Position numbers and translations under genes: made by a program. From an uncultured Eubacteriales bacterium (GTDB lineage Bacteria; Bacillota; Clostridia; Christensenellales; Aristaeellaceae), in contig CADCFG010000006.1 of NCBI GenBank assembly GCA_902800625.1, positions 1 through 64,000 of the forward strand: DNA of 64,000 nt, in the 5' to 3' direction. Positions 1 through 8,932 of this stretch are shown piece by piece. The notes under the pieces were generated by a model that had not been told where the DNA came from, made no database searches, and saw only the letters and a list, made by a program, of their open reading frames with translations. Position 1 is the first letter of the stretch, and each line of letters starts with the position of its first letter.

Positions 1-144
1 TGACTGTTCGCCTCACTTCCGCGCTCCCCGATCCCTCGGCTCGTCGCGCTTCCGCTCGGCTTTCTCTCTCGTCTCTCTGTATCGTTTTCAAGGTTCGCTG
101 TTGTCGTTTTCGGAAGTTGCTTTCCTCGGTGACAACGATATAAA
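1..144 (-). other. probable rRNA operon leader (no 16S inside window)
   Basis: This stretch has no convincing gene. Read on the minus strand it lies directly downstream of a near-perfect promoter and contains ACCTTGAAAACGATACAGAG at about 76-95, which resembles the CTTTGAAAACT-type sequence found in rRNA operon leaders and spacers of Firmicutes. I infer that a 16S rRNA gene begins just outside the left edge. It could instead be the leader of another highly expressed RNA or protein operon. Confidence 0.45.
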
Positions 145-173
145 ATTATACCAACATTTCTTTATCGTGTCAA
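145..173 (-). promoter_or_regulatory. consensus housekeeping promoter, leftward
   Basis: On the minus strand TTGACA (168-173) and TATAAT (145-150) are separated by exactly 17 bases. Both hexamers are perfect consensus, the strongest promoter in the window, which fits a stable-RNA operon running off the left edge. Confidence 0.8.
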
Positions 174-252
174 GCACTGGCAGCAAATCTTAACAACATT
201 TCTGTTTTCAGCCGCATATGGGCAATTTACGCACGATCATGGCAAAAAAACC

Positions 253-281
253 TTGTGAAAATACCGGTTTGCATATATAAT
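253..281 (+). promoter_or_regulatory. promoter of the malQ-glgP fusion
   Basis: TTGTGA (253-258) and TATAAT (276-281) are 17 bases apart, 35 bases upstream of the chosen start codon. The intergenic region 1-315 therefore holds two divergent promoters. Confidence 0.6.
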
Positions 282-315
282 AGTAAGCGTTAATTCCACA
301 CAAGGAGTGATCCCC

Positions 316-3300
316 ATGAGACAGAGCGGCGTATTGCTGCATATCACGTCCCTGCCCTCCCGCGGCGGCATCGGCACGCTGGGGCAGGCGGCCTATGATT
401 TCATCGACTTCGTGAAGGACGCGGGCATGTCGGTTTGGCAGATGCTGCCCATCGGCCCCACCGGCTACGCGGAGTCGCCCTACCAGAGCGCGTCCACCTA
501 CGCCGGCAACCCGCTGATGATCGACTTCGACATGCTGGAGACGGAGGGCATCCTGCCTGCCGGCAGCTATGAGCCCCTGCCCCACCTGGACGACGTGGAC
601 TTCGAGGCGGTGAAGGCGCAGAAGTCGAAGCTGCTGCGCCTGGCGTTCGAGACGTCCTTTGACAGCCTCTCCGACGAGATCGCCGAGTTCGAGGCCGGGC
701 ACCCCTGGGTGCGGGATTACGGCCTGTTCCGCGCCGTGAAGGCCAGCTTTGGCGAGATCAGCTGGATGGAATGGCCCGACCAGGCCATCCGCCTGCGCAA
801 GCCCCAGGCTGTGGCCAAGTATGAAAAGAAGCTGGCGGACGAGGTCAATTACTACATATTTGAGCAGTACCTGTTCTTTGACCAGTGGGCGCGGCTGCAC
901 GACTATGCCCGGGCCCGGGGCATCCAGCTGATGGGCGACATGCCCATCTACGTGGCGGAGGACTCCGCGGACGTTTGGCTGAACCCGGATATGTTCGAGC
1001 TGGACGAGGACTGCAAGCCCATCCGCATCGCGGGCGTGCCGCCGGACTACTTCCAGAAGGACGGTCAGCGCTGGGGCAACCCGCTGTACGCCTGGAAGAA
1101 GCACGCCGAGACCGGCTACAGCTGGTGGATCGGCCGCCTGCGCGCGCTGAGCGAGCTGTTCGACGTGCTGCGCATCGACCACTTCATCGGCTTTGCCAAC
1201 TACTACGCCATCCCCGCCACCGAGCCCACCGCCCGCAACGGCAAATATGAACTGGGGCCGGGCCGCAGGCTGTTCGCGAAGATCAAAAAGGCGCTGCCGG
1301 GGCTGAACATCGTGGCCGAGGACCTGGGCGTGGTCAGCGCGCGAGTGAAGAAGCTGCTAGCCTACTGCGGTTATCCGGGCATGAAGGTGATGCAGTTCGC
1401 CTATGACAGCGAAGAGAACCCCGACCTGCCGGAGCACCACGTGGAGAACTGTATCGTCTACACCGGCACCCACGACAACAACACCACCCAGGGCTGGTGG
1501 GACGACGCCAGCGAGGAGACCCGCGCACGCGCCCGGAAGAAGCTGGGCATGCCCGAGGATTGCGACGACCTTCTGCCGTACATCATCAGGGCCGCATTCC
1601 TGTCCGTGGGCGACACCGTGATCGTGCCCATGCAGGACTGGCTGGGACTGGGCAGTGCGGCCCGCATGAACTTCCCCGGCACCGTGGGCGGCAACTGGCT
1701 GTGGCGCATGGCCAACACCGACTACGCCCCCATCGCCCGCCGCATCCGTCGTCTGAACCGACTGAGCCAGCGCGGGCCGATCCGCGCCGCCACCGGAGCG
1801 GAGCTGATCGAGCAGGCCGAGGCCGCCTGTCTGCGGGACCGCCACGCAAGCCTTGCCGAGGTCGCGCCGGTGCAGCTGCACGACGCCGTGGCCAAGGCCG
1901 CCATGCTGGACATCGCGCCCCAGTGGGCTGACGACTACGAGGATCGCCTGAACGGCCGCCGCGCGGCTTACCTGTCCGCGGAGTACCTGATGGGCCGCCT
2001 GGTGTACAACAACCTGTACGCCATGGGCATGCTGAAGGACGTGCGGGAGCGGCTGGCGCTGAAGGGCATCGACCTGGCCGACCTGGAGGACATCGAGGAC
2101 GCCGCGCTGGGCAACGGTGGGCTGGGCCGGCTGGCCGCCTGCTTCCTGGACAGTGCCGCCACCCACGACATCCCACTGGAGGGTTACGGCCTGCGCTATA
2201 AATACGGCCTGTTCAAGCAGAGCTTTGACGAGAACGGCGCCCAGGTGGAGGACCCGGACGACTGGACCCGCTTCGGCGATCCCTGGAGCGTGCGCCGGGA
2301 CGACCTGGAGCAGTACGTGGCCATGAAGGGGCTGACGGTGCGCGCCGTACCCTACGACATGCCCATCATCGGCTATCAGAGGCGAAGCATCGGCACGCTG
2401 CGCCTGTGGCAGTGCGAGGCCGTGGAGGAGTTCGACTTCGACGCCTTCAACAACCAGGACTACGCTGCCGCCTGCAGGGGCAAGAACGCCGCCGAGGACA
2501 TCACCAAGGTGCTGTATCCCAACGACACCCTGAAGGCCGGCAAGCTGATGCGCCTGCGCCAGCAATACGTGCTGGTGAGCGCGTCGCTGATGGACATGCT
2601 GGACGCCTACAGGCGCGTGCACGGCGACGACCTGGCCGGGTTTGCCGCGCTGCACGCCATCCAGCTGAACGACACCCATCCCACCATGGCCATCCCGGAG
2701 CTGATCCGGCTGCTGATGAATGAGGGCATGACGTTCAATAAGGCTTTCAATATCGCCCGCAGCACCTTCCGCTACACCAACCACACGGTGATGCGCGAAG
2801 CGCTGGAGTGCTGGGACCTGAAGCTGATGAACGAGCTGTCGCCGGAGCTGGTGCGCGTCATCCGCCGCATCCAGACAAAGCTGAACGCCGACCTGAAGAA
2901 GGCGAAGATCGAGGACACTGCGCCTTACGCCATCATCGACGAGGGCAAGCGGGTGCACATGGCCAACCTGGCCGTGTACGGCTCAAGCTACACCAACGGC
3001 GTGGCCGCCATCCACAGCCAGATTTTGAAGGACGACGTGTTCCGGGAGTGGTACGCCCTGTATCCCGAGCGCTTCAACAACAAGACCAATGGCATCACCC
3101 AGCGGCGCTGGCTGGGCCTGTGCAACCCGGAGCTGACGGCGCTCTTGAAGGAGACCCTGGGCGACGATAAGTTCCTGACCGACCTGTTCGAGCTGGAAAG
3201 CCTGAAGCCGCTGATCGACGACGACCTGGCCGGGCGGTTCATCGAGGTGAAGGAGGAGAAGAAGCGCCAGCTCTCCGAGCTGATCCTGGAGCGCGAGGGC

Positions 3301-4149
3301 ATCGAGATCCCGCCCCACTTCGTGTTCGACGTGCAGGTGAAGCGGCTGCACGAGTACAAGCGGCAGCTGCTGAACGCGCTGTCCATCCTGGACATCTACT
3401 GGGGCCTGAAGGACGGCACGCTCAAGGACTTCCCCGCCACGGCCTTCATCTTCGGCGCCAAGAGCGCCCCGGGCTATCGCCGGGCCAAGGCGGTCATCCG
3501 GTTCATCAACCACATCGCGGCTATGGTGAACGACGACATCGAGACCAGCGACAGGCTGCGCGTGGTGTTCGTGCAGAACTACAACTGCTCCTACGCTGAG
3601 CACATCATCCCGGCGGCGGACATCTCCGAGCAGATCTCCCCCGCGGGCACCGAGGCCAGCGGCACCGGCAACATGAAGCTGATGCTGAACGGCGCGGTGA
3701 CCCTGGGCACCTACGACGGCGCGAACATCGAGATCGTGGAGCAGGCGGGCGAGGAAAACAACTTCGTGTTCGGCGCCACGGTGGAGGAGTTGAACGCCAT
3801 CAAGGCGGACTACGATCCGCGGGCCATCTACGATGCGAATTCCCGCCTCAAGCGGGTCATCGACGCCCTGGGCGACGGCACCTTCGAGCCGGCGGACGCG
3901 CCCATGGAGGAGGGCGAATTGGTGGAGCTGAAAAAAGCGCTGCTGGACGGCGCGCACTGGCACCAGCCCGACCACTACTTCCTGCTGAAGGACTACGATT
4001 CCTACATGGCGGCCAAGCTGAAGGCCATCCGCGCCACGAAGGACAAAACGGCGTTCGCGAAGATGTGTCTGGAGAATATCGCCGGGGCCGGCAAGTTCTC
4101 CAGCGACCGCACCATCGCGGAATACTGGAACGAGATCTGGAGAAAGTAA
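316..4149 (+). CDS. malQ-glgP: 4-alpha-glucanotransferase / alpha-glucan phosphorylase fusion
   Basis: A single protein of 1277 residues carries both core enzymes of maltodextrin and glycogen breakdown. Residues 1 to about 490 are a GH77 amylomaltase with the expected catalytic residues visible: D288 in RIDHF, E335 in VAEDLG and D387 in GTHDNN. From about residue 500 to the end is a GT35 phosphorylase, with the PLP-binding lysine K1121 in the GTGNMK motif. The transferase disproportionates short glucans and the phosphorylase releases glucose-1-phosphate from the longer chains, so fusion couples the two steps in the cytoplasm. AAGGAG (302-307) sits 8 bases before the ATG at 316, which makes an upstream GTG at 307 unlikely as it overlaps that site. 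The gene is monocistronic, with its own promoter and terminator. Similar fusions are annotated in other Clostridia. Confidence 0.93.
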   Translation: MRQSGVLLHITSLPSRGGIGTLGQAAYDFIDFVKDAGMSVWQMLPIGPTGYAESPYQSASTYAGNPLMIDFDMLETEGILPAGSYEPLPHLDDVDFEAVKAQKSKLLRLAFETSFDSLSDEIAEFEAGHPWVRDYGLFRAVKASFGEISWMEWPDQAIRLRKPQAVAKYEKKLADEVNYYIFEQYLFFDQWARLHDYARARGIQLMGDMPIYVAEDSADVWLNPDMFELDEDCKPIRIAGVPPDYFQKDGQRWGNPLYAWKKHAETGYSWWIGRLRALSELFDVLRIDHFIGFANYYAIPATEPTARNGKYELGPGRRLFAKIKKALPGLNIVAEDLGVVSARVKKLLAYCGYPGMKVMQFAYDSEENPDLPEHHVENCIVYTGTHDNNTTQGWWDDASEETRARARKKLGMPEDCDDLLPYIIRAAFLSVGDTVIVPMQDWLGLGSAARMNFPGTVGGNWLWRMANTDYAPIARRIRRLNRLSQRGPIRAATGAELIEQAEAACLRDRHASLAEVAPVQLHDAVAKAAMLDIAPQWADDYEDRLNGRRAAYLSAEYLMGRLVYNNLYAMGMLKDVRERLALKGIDLADLEDIEDAALGNGGLGRLAACFLDSAATHDIPLEGYGLRYKYGLFKQSFDENGAQVEDPDDWTRFGDPWSVRRDDLEQYVAMKGLTVRAVPYDMPIIGYQRRSIGTLRLWQCEAVEEFDFDAFNNQDYAAACRGKNAAEDITKVLYPNDTLKAGKLMRLRQQYVLVSASLMDMLDAYRRVHGDDLAGFAALHAIQLNDTHPTMAIPELIRLLMNEGMTFNKAFNIARSTFRYTNHTVMREALECWDLKLMNELSPELVRVIRRIQTKLNADLKKAKIEDTAPYAIIDEGKRVHMANLAVYGSSYTNGVAAIHSQILKDDVFREWYALYPERFNNKTNGITQRRWLGLCNPELTALLKETLGDDKFLTDLFELESLKPLIDDDLAGRFIEVKEEKKRQLSELILEREGIEIPPHFVFDVQVKRLHEYKRQLLNALSILDIYWGLKDGTLKDFPATAFIFGAKSAPGYRRAKAVIRFINHIAAMVNDDIETSDRLRVVFVQNYNCSYAEHIIPAADISEQISPAGTEASGTGNMKLMLNGAVTLGTYDGANIEIVEQAGEENNFVFGATVEELNAIKADYDPRAIYDANSRLKRVIDALGDGTFEPADAPMEEGELVELKKALLDGAHWHQPDHYFLLKDYDSYMAAKLKAIRATKDKTAFAKMCLENIAGAGKFSSDRTIAEYWNEIWRK

Positions 4150-4164
4150 GGCAGCCTCAACGCA

Positions 4165-4197
4165 AACGGGACGGCGCATTGCGCCGTCCTGTTTTTT
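4165..4197 (+). terminator. intrinsic terminator after malQ-glgP
   Basis: A 13 to 14 bp GC-rich hairpin (GGACGGCGCA paired with TGCGCCGTCC) is followed by GTTTTTTG, starting 16 bases after the stop codon. Confidence 0.85.
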
Positions 4198-4226
4198 GTT
4201 CCTATTGCCTGTTGTCCAATACGGAC

Positions 4227-4270
4227 GGGCGGCGCAACGCCGCCCCTGCAAAAGCCAGCGCGGCAGCCGC
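4227..4270. repeat. dispersed GC-rich hairpin repeat, copy 1
   Basis: GGGCGGCG-CAA-CGCCGCCC (4227-4245) is followed by CCTGCAAAAGCCAGCGCGGC. A second copy with a compensated stem lies at 17652-17693, and the CTGCAAGCCAGCGCGGC tail recurs at about 57729-57747. It is intergenic in all three places. Confidence 0.6.
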
Positions 4271-4276
4271 TACACC

Positions 4277-4311
4277 TACTCCCTACTCCCTATTCCCTAC
4301 TCCCTACTCCC
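4277..4311. repeat. heptanucleotide array TACTCCC x5
   Basis: Five tandem 7-base units (four TACTCCC and one TATTCCC) overlap the last codons of the minus-strand methyltransferase gene. The stop codon of that gene (CTA at 4304-4306 on the plus strand) is part of the array. Confidence 0.8.
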
Positions 4312-5068
4312 TCATCAGCTCATACATCATGATCCCCGCGGCCACGGCGGCGTTCAGCGACTCCGCCCCGCCGCGCATGGGCAGCTTCACCAGGGCATCG
4401 GCGGCGGCGCGGGTGGCGTCCGAGATACCCCGGGCCTCGTTGCCGATGACCAGCACGAAGCGCTCGCCGGGATCGGGCCGGGCGTAGAAATCCCCGCCGT
4501 GCAGGTCGCTGGCCAGCACCGTCCAGCCCCGCGCCTTCAGATCGACGAGGGCGGCGGGCAGGTCCTCCGCCAGCATGAAGGGCACCCGGAAGCCGGAGCC
4601 CATGGCCGCACGCTGCACCTTGGGCGACAGCGCGTCGGCGCAGCCCCCGCCGAAGAGGATGCCAGTCAGGCCCGCGGCGTCGGCGGTGCGCCAGATGGTG
4701 CCCAGGTTGCCGGGGTCCTGCACGCCGTCCAGCGCCACGATGCGCGCCGGAGCGGCGTCCAGCGGCAGGGGCTCGGGCAGGTCAAAGGCAGCGCAGACGC
4801 CCTGGGGCGTCCTGGTCTCGCAGACGGCCTCCAGCAGGCTCCGCGGAACGATGGATGCCCGCGCGCCCCGGCCCTCGAATTCCTCCGCCAGGGCCGCATT
4901 GGCCTCGTCCGCCAGCAGCTCGTGGATCCGCAATCCGCACTTCAACGCCTCGCGCAGCATGACCTCTCCCTCCACCAGGAAGCGGCCCGCCGCCTCCCTT
5001 CCCTTGCGGGTGGAAAGGGCCTTCAGGGCGCGGATCGTCGGGTTCTTTGCGCTGGTGATCTTGTCCAT
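4304..5068 (-). CDS. TrmH/SpoU-family RNA 2'-O-methyltransferase
   Basis: This 254-residue protein is a trefoil-knot methyltransferase of the SpoU family, transferring a methyl group from SAM to a ribose 2'-OH in rRNA or tRNA. The N-terminal substrate-binding part contains FLVEGE near residue 31. The three knot motifs follow in order: DGVQDPGNLGTIWRTADAAG near residue 112, FVLVIGNEARGIS near residue 198 and LPMRGGAESLNAAVAAGI near residue 230. It is closest to the YsgA/TsnR-like group of 23S rRNA methylases, but the target nucleotide cannot be read from sequence. GGAGG lies 8 bases before the ATG. The C-terminus is odd: the final residues R-E and the TAG stop come from the heptamer array. It lies downstream of comF. 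Confidence 0.88.
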   Translation of the reverse strand: MDKITSAKNPTIRALKALSTRKGREAAGRFLVEGEVMLREALKCGLRIHELLADEANAALAEEFEGRGARASIVPRSLLEAVCETRTPQGVCAAFDLPEPLPLDAAPARIVALDGVQDPGNLGTIWRTADAAGLTGILFGGGCADALSPKVQRAAMGSGFRVPFMLAEDLPAALVDLKARGWTVLASDLHGGDFYARPDPGERFVLVIGNEARGISDATRAAADALVKLPMRGGAESLNAAVAAGIMMYELMRE

Positions 5069-5090
5069 GATAACCTCCGGTCGTTAGGGC

Positions 5091-5765
5091 TCAGGATTGT
5101 GATTTGTCCTCGCTCGCCACGGCGAAGCACAGCAGGTATACCGTCTCGGCCCCGGCGTCCAGCAGCGCCTTCGCGCAGGCGTTGGCGGTGGCCCCGGTGG
5201 TGCACACGTCGTCCACCAGAATCACCCGCCGCCCGCGCACGTCCTCGACGGCCTTGAACGCGTCGTCCATGTTCCGGCGGCGCTTTGCTGCGGAAAGCCT
5301 CGCCTGCTGGCGGGTGTTGCGCACGCGCTCCAGGGCCTCGAGCGTCGGCAGCGCCAGGTACGTCCCCGCCTCCCTGGCCAGCAGCGCCGCGTGGTTGAAG
5401 CCCCTCTGCCTGAGGCGCTTTTTGTGCATCGGCACGGGCACCAGGCAGTCCGCGCCGGTGGGCTGGATGCCCTCGAAGGCGCTGGCCATGGCCTTGCCCA
5501 TCTTCGGGGCCAGCCGCGTGACGCCCCGGTATTTCAAATTGCGCACCAGGCCGCCCGCGGGCCCGCCGTAATGATAGCCGTAGGCCGCGCCCAGGAACAT
5601 CCCGCCCGGCGGCGGCTGTCCCGGCCCAGCCCAGCGCCTGGCCAGCTGCTGGCGGCAGTCCTCGCACAGCCAGTCACGCTCAAAGCCCGCCTGGCTGCCG
5701 CAGCCCATGCATTGGGCGCGCCGGGGATAGATCAGCCCCAGCAGGGCGTCGAAAATGCGGTTCAT
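5091..5765 (-). CDS. comF: ComF-family phosphoribosyltransferase-like protein
   Basis: The 224-residue protein has the two hallmarks of the ComF family. A small N-terminal zinc-binding motif uses C19, C22, C34 and C37. A C-terminal type I phosphoribosyltransferase fold has the PRPP loop VILVDDVCTTGAT near residue 180. ComF is needed for DNA uptake during natural transformation in Bacillus and relatives. Its start codon overlaps the stop of recD2 by four bases (ATGA), so the two are translationally coupled. Together with dprA and the split comM elsewhere in this window, it suggests ancestral competence. Confidence 0.88.
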   Translation of the reverse strand: MNRIFDALLGLIYPRRAQCMGCGSQAGFERDWLCEDCRQQLARRWAGPGQPPPGGMFLGAAYGYHYGGPAGGLVRNLKYRGVTRLAPKMGKAMASAFEGIQPTGADCLVPVPMHKKRLRQRGFNHAALLAREAGTYLALPTLEALERVRNTRQQARLSAAKRRRNMDDAFKAVEDVRGRRVILVDDVCTTGATANACAKALLDAGAETVYLLCFAVASEDKSQS

Positions 5766-7957
5766 CCCTCCGCCCTCAGCCGCGCGTCCAGGGCGCTGTA
5801 GCGCAGGGTGACATGGTTGTTGTCCACCATCGAGCGCACGCAGGCCTCACGGCCCACGATCACCACCAGCTGCTTGGCCCGGGTGATGGCGGTGTACAGC
5901 AGGTTGCGGGTCATCAGCATCGGCGGCCCGCTCAAAAGCGGCAGCACCACGGCGTCGAACTCGCTGCCCTGGCTCTTGTGCACGGTCATGCAGTAGGCCA
6001 GCTCCAGGTCGTCCAGCAGCGACTCGTCATACTCCGCCACGCGCCCGTCGTCGAACTCCACCACCAGGCCCCGCGCCTTGCGGTCCACGGCGAGGATATA
6101 GCCGATGTCGCCGTTGAACACGCCGTCGCCGTCCTCGTCGCCCTTCTTCCAGGTGAGGTCGTAGTTGTTGCGCACCTGCATCACCTTGTCACCCCGGCGG
6201 AAGATCACGCCGCCGTGGTTCAGCTCCGGCTTCTTGTCCCCGGGCGGGTTCAGCGCGGCCTGCAGCTGCGCGTTCAGGGCATAGACGCCCACGTCGCCCC
6301 GCTTCATGGGGGTCATCACCTGGATGTCCCGCAGGCTGTCCAGGTTCATGTACTTCGGCAGCCGCGCCTTCACCAGCGCCACCACCGATTCCGCCACCTC
6401 CGCCGGAGTGCCCTTGCGCTCCAGGAAGAAATCGGTGTCCCTGGCGCGGATCTCGGGATACTCGCCCCGGTTGACCCGGTGGGCGTTCATGACGATCTGG
6501 CTCTGGCCCGCCTGGCGGAAGATCTCCGTCAGCCGCACCACGCGCACCGTCTCCGAGGCGATCAAGTCCTTCAGCACGTTGCCCGCGCCCACGCTGGGCA
6601 GCTGATCCGCGTCGCCCACCAGCAAAAGCCTCGTGCCCGGCCGCAGCGCGCACAGCAGCGAACGCATCAGGAAGACGTCCACCATGCTCATCTCGTCCAC
6701 GATCACCACGTCGGCATCCAGCGGGTTGTCCGCGTCCCGGGCAAAGCCCTGCTGCTCGCCGCTGTACTCCAGCAGCCGATGGATCGTCCGCGCGGAACAG
6801 CCGGTGGCCTCGCTCATGCGCTTGGCGGCGCGGCCCGTAGGTGCGCACAGCTCCACCTTCCCCGCCCGCCGCAGCAGCCGGATGATGACATTGATGGAGG
6901 TGGTCTTGCCGGTGCCGGGGCCGCCGGTGATCACGCAGACGCCCTCGGTCATGGCGGCCAGCGCGGCCTGGCGCTGCTCGTCGCACAGACTCACGCCCAG
7001 CTCCGCCTCCTGCTCTTCGATCAGCCGCAGGGCCTCGCCGTCCTTCAGCTTCAGCGGGCGCACGCTCCTGCGCAGCCGGGTCATCAGCCGGGCGGTCTCG
7101 GTCTCGGCGCGGTGCATCCGGGGCAGGTATACGGCGGTTGTGTCGCCGATGGCCTCGGCGACCAATTCCCCTTGCAGCACCAGGGCCCGCATGACGCCGT
7201 CCACCAACTCCCCGTCGGCATTCAGCACCCGGGCGGCCTGCTCGACGAGCGTCTCCCGGGGCAGGTACACGTGGCCCGCGCCGTTCGCGGCCTCGGAGAG
7301 CACGTACTTCACGCCGCTGCGAAGCCGAAACTCGGAGGCCTCGCCGAAGCCCAGGCTCATGGCGATGCGGTCGGCGGTCTGGAAGCCCACGCCCTCGATC
7401 TCATCCACCAGCCGATAGGGGTTGCTGCGCAGCACGCTCTCGGTCGTGTCCCCGAAGGCGCGGTAAATCTTCATGGACAAATTCGGCGTCAAGCCGTAGC
7501 CCTGCAGGAAGATGAGGGTGTTGCGCATGCCGTTCTGCTCGGCGAAGGACTCGGCGATCATCGCGGCCCGCCTGGGGCCGATGCCGTCCACCTCCGTCAG
7601 CCGCTCCGGCTCGCTCTCCAGCACGTCCAGCGCCCGCTTGCCGAAATAGTCCACGATCAGCTTGGCCGTGGCCGGGCCCACGCCCTTGATCAGCCCGGAG
7701 GCCAAAAAGCGCTCCACCCCGGACTTGGTCTCAGGCCGGGTGGATTCGTAGGAGGAAACCTTGATCTGCTTGCCGTAGTCCCTGTGGTCAACCAGTTCGC
7801 CGTCGAATATGGCGTGCTCGCCAGTGGAAAGGAAGGGCATCACACCCACGGCACTGATGCGCTTTTTGTCGCCGTCCAGCTTCACGGAGGCCACCGTCCA
7901 GCCGTTCTGGTCGTTGCGGAACACGATGTCTTCCACGGTGCCTTCGAACTTGGACAT
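5762..7957 (-). CDS. recD2: RecD2 family 5'-3' DNA helicase
   Basis: At 731 residues this matches stand-alone RecD2, an SF1B ATP-dependent helicase acting in DNA repair without RecBC. The N-terminal domain (residues 1-90) is OB-like. Helix-hairpin-helix elements follow, including IKGVGPAT and VDGIGPRRA. Walker A is GGPGTGKTT near residue 345, the DEMSMVD box follows, and the C-terminal motif VHKSQGSEF is typical of this superfamily. GGGAGG lies 8 bases before the ATG. It is the first gene of a coupled recD2-comF pair. The fold-back element at 7986-8143 separates it from coaX upstream, so any coaX-recD2 read-through must cross that element. Confidence 0.92.
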   Translation of the reverse strand: MSKFEGTVEDIVFRNDQNGWTVASVKLDGDKKRISAVGVMPFLSTGEHAIFDGELVDHRDYGKQIKVSSYESTRPETKSGVERFLASGLIKGVGPATAKLIVDYFGKRALDVLESEPERLTEVDGIGPRRAAMIAESFAEQNGMRNTLIFLQGYGLTPNLSMKIYRAFGDTTESVLRSNPYRLVDEIEGVGFQTADRIAMSLGFGEASEFRLRSGVKYVLSEAANGAGHVYLPRETLVEQAARVLNADGELVDGVMRALVLQGELVAEAIGDTTAVYLPRMHRAETETARLMTRLRRSVRPLKLKDGEALRLIEEQEAELGVSLCDEQRQAALAAMTEGVCVITGGPGTGKTTSINVIIRLLRRAGKVELCAPTGRAAKRMSEATGCSARTIHRLLEYSGEQQGFARDADNPLDADVVIVDEMSMVDVFLMRSLLCALRPGTRLLLVGDADQLPSVGAGNVLKDLIASETVRVVRLTEIFRQAGQSQIVMNAHRVNRGEYPEIRARDTDFFLERKGTPAEVAESVVALVKARLPKYMNLDSLRDIQVMTPMKRGDVGVYALNAQLQAALNPPGDKKPELNHGGVIFRRGDKVMQVRNNYDLTWKKGDEDGDGVFNGDIGYILAVDRKARGLVVEFDDGRVAEYDESLLDDLELAYCMTVHKSQGSEFDAVVLPLLSGPPMLMTRNLLYTAITRAKQLVVIVGREACVRSMVDNNHVTLRYSALDARLRAEG

Positions 7958-7985
7958 GGACTCAGCCTCCCTTCCCTATGGTTCA

Positions 7986-8143
7986 AATGAGGAATGAGAA
8001 ATGAGGAATGAGGAATTCCGGTGGAAATCCTGACGGATTTCTTTTGACTGAATTGTCACGCATATCGTAGCGCGGTCAAGGTCAATCAAACAAATCCGCA
8101 AGGATTTGATCCACCATTACCAATTCCTCATTCCTCATTCCTA
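7986..8143. mobile_element. fold-back (MITE-like) element with heptamer ends
   Basis: This 158-bp stretch begins with AATGAGG-type heptamers (four units, 7986-8013) and ends with the inverted complement (ATTCCTC units, 8123-8143). Inside, GGTGG, AAATCCT, CGGATTT and TTTGA occur in order on the left arm and again inverted on the right arm, with small indels. It carries no gene. The right end supplies the TAG stop codon of coaX. Confidence 0.7.
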
Positions 8144-8917
8144 ATTATTCTGGTTGTTCTTCTCGTAGATCAGCCGCAGGCCCTTCAGCGTCAGCAGCCC
8201 GTCCATCACGTCGATGACGCTGCTCTCGCCGGCCACCAGCACGGCCAGGCCGCCGGTGGCGATCACCTGGATGCCGTCCACGCCCATCTCCTTCTTTATG
8301 CGGTTGACCAGGTACTTGATCTGGCCGATGTAGCCATAGACGATGCCGGCCTGCATGTTGGTGACGGTGTTGCGCCCGATGACGCCCTCCGGCTTCACCA
8401 GCTCGAACCGGGGCAGCTTTGCGGTGTGCTCGGTCAGCGCGTCCGCCGCCAGCTTCAGGCCCGGGCAGATGGCGCCGCCCAGAAACTCGCCCTTGGCGGA
8501 AATGGCGCCGAAGGAGGTGGCGGTGCCGAAGTCGATGGTGATGCAGGGCCCGCCGTACAGCTCGTAGGCTGCCACGGCGTTGGCGATGCGGTCGCTGCCC
8601 AGCTCCCGGGGATTCTCATACTTGATGTTGATGCCGGTCTTGACGCCGGGCTCGATCTTCATCGGCTCCATGCCGAAGTAGCTGCGGCACATGTGCTCGA
8701 TGGTGAAGTTGATCTGGGGCACCACCGAGGACATCATGATGCCCGTGATCTGGCTGCGGTCGATGCCGCTGTGCTTCATCAGGTTCATCATGGTCATGCC
8801 ATACTCGTCCGACGTGCGGTTGCGGTTGGTGGAGATGCGCCAGTACTGGCGCATCTCCATGCCGTCGAACAGCGCGGTCTTCATGTTCGTGTTGCCGATG
8901 TCAAGCGTCAGGATCAT
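8141..8917 (-). CDS. coaX: type III pantothenate kinase
   Basis: This 258-residue ASKHA-fold enzyme phosphorylates pantothenate in the first step of coenzyme A synthesis. Visible motifs are the N-terminal phosphate loop LDIGNTNMK, the central GSDRIANAVAAYELYG with the catalytic region, the DFGTATSF adenosine motif, and a C-terminal GGLA. The length is typical of CoaX. GGAGG lies before the ATG at 8917. The neighbouring ECF S component is 15 bases upstream on the same strand and is probably the vitamin uptake partner. The stop codon TAG is the first element of a heptamer repeat, so the true ancestral C-terminus may have been slightly different. Confidence 0.94.
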   Translation of the reverse strand: MILTLDIGNTNMKTALFDGMEMRQYWRISTNRNRTSDEYGMTMMNLMKHSGIDRSQITGIMMSSVVPQINFTIEHMCRSYFGMEPMKIEPGVKTGINIKYENPRELGSDRIANAVAAYELYGGPCITIDFGTATSFGAISAKGEFLGGAICPGLKLAADALTEHTAKLPRFELVKPEGVIGRNTVTNMQAGIVYGYIGQIKYLVNRIKKEMGVDGIQVIATGGLAVLVAGESSVIDVMDGLLTLKGLRLIYEKNNQNN

Positions 8918-8932
8918 GGGAAACCTCCAATA

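Noticed and set aside
5813..7990. Long plus-strand open frame antisense to recD2
   Set aside because: It mirrors the recD2 codons, is rich in His, Gln, Ala and Val without any motif, and has no ribosome binding site. The same holds for long antisense frames at 1357-2958, 2983-4251, 11130-12875, 17737-19137, 23360-26122, 25915-28155 and 53449-55101; all result from high third-position GC.
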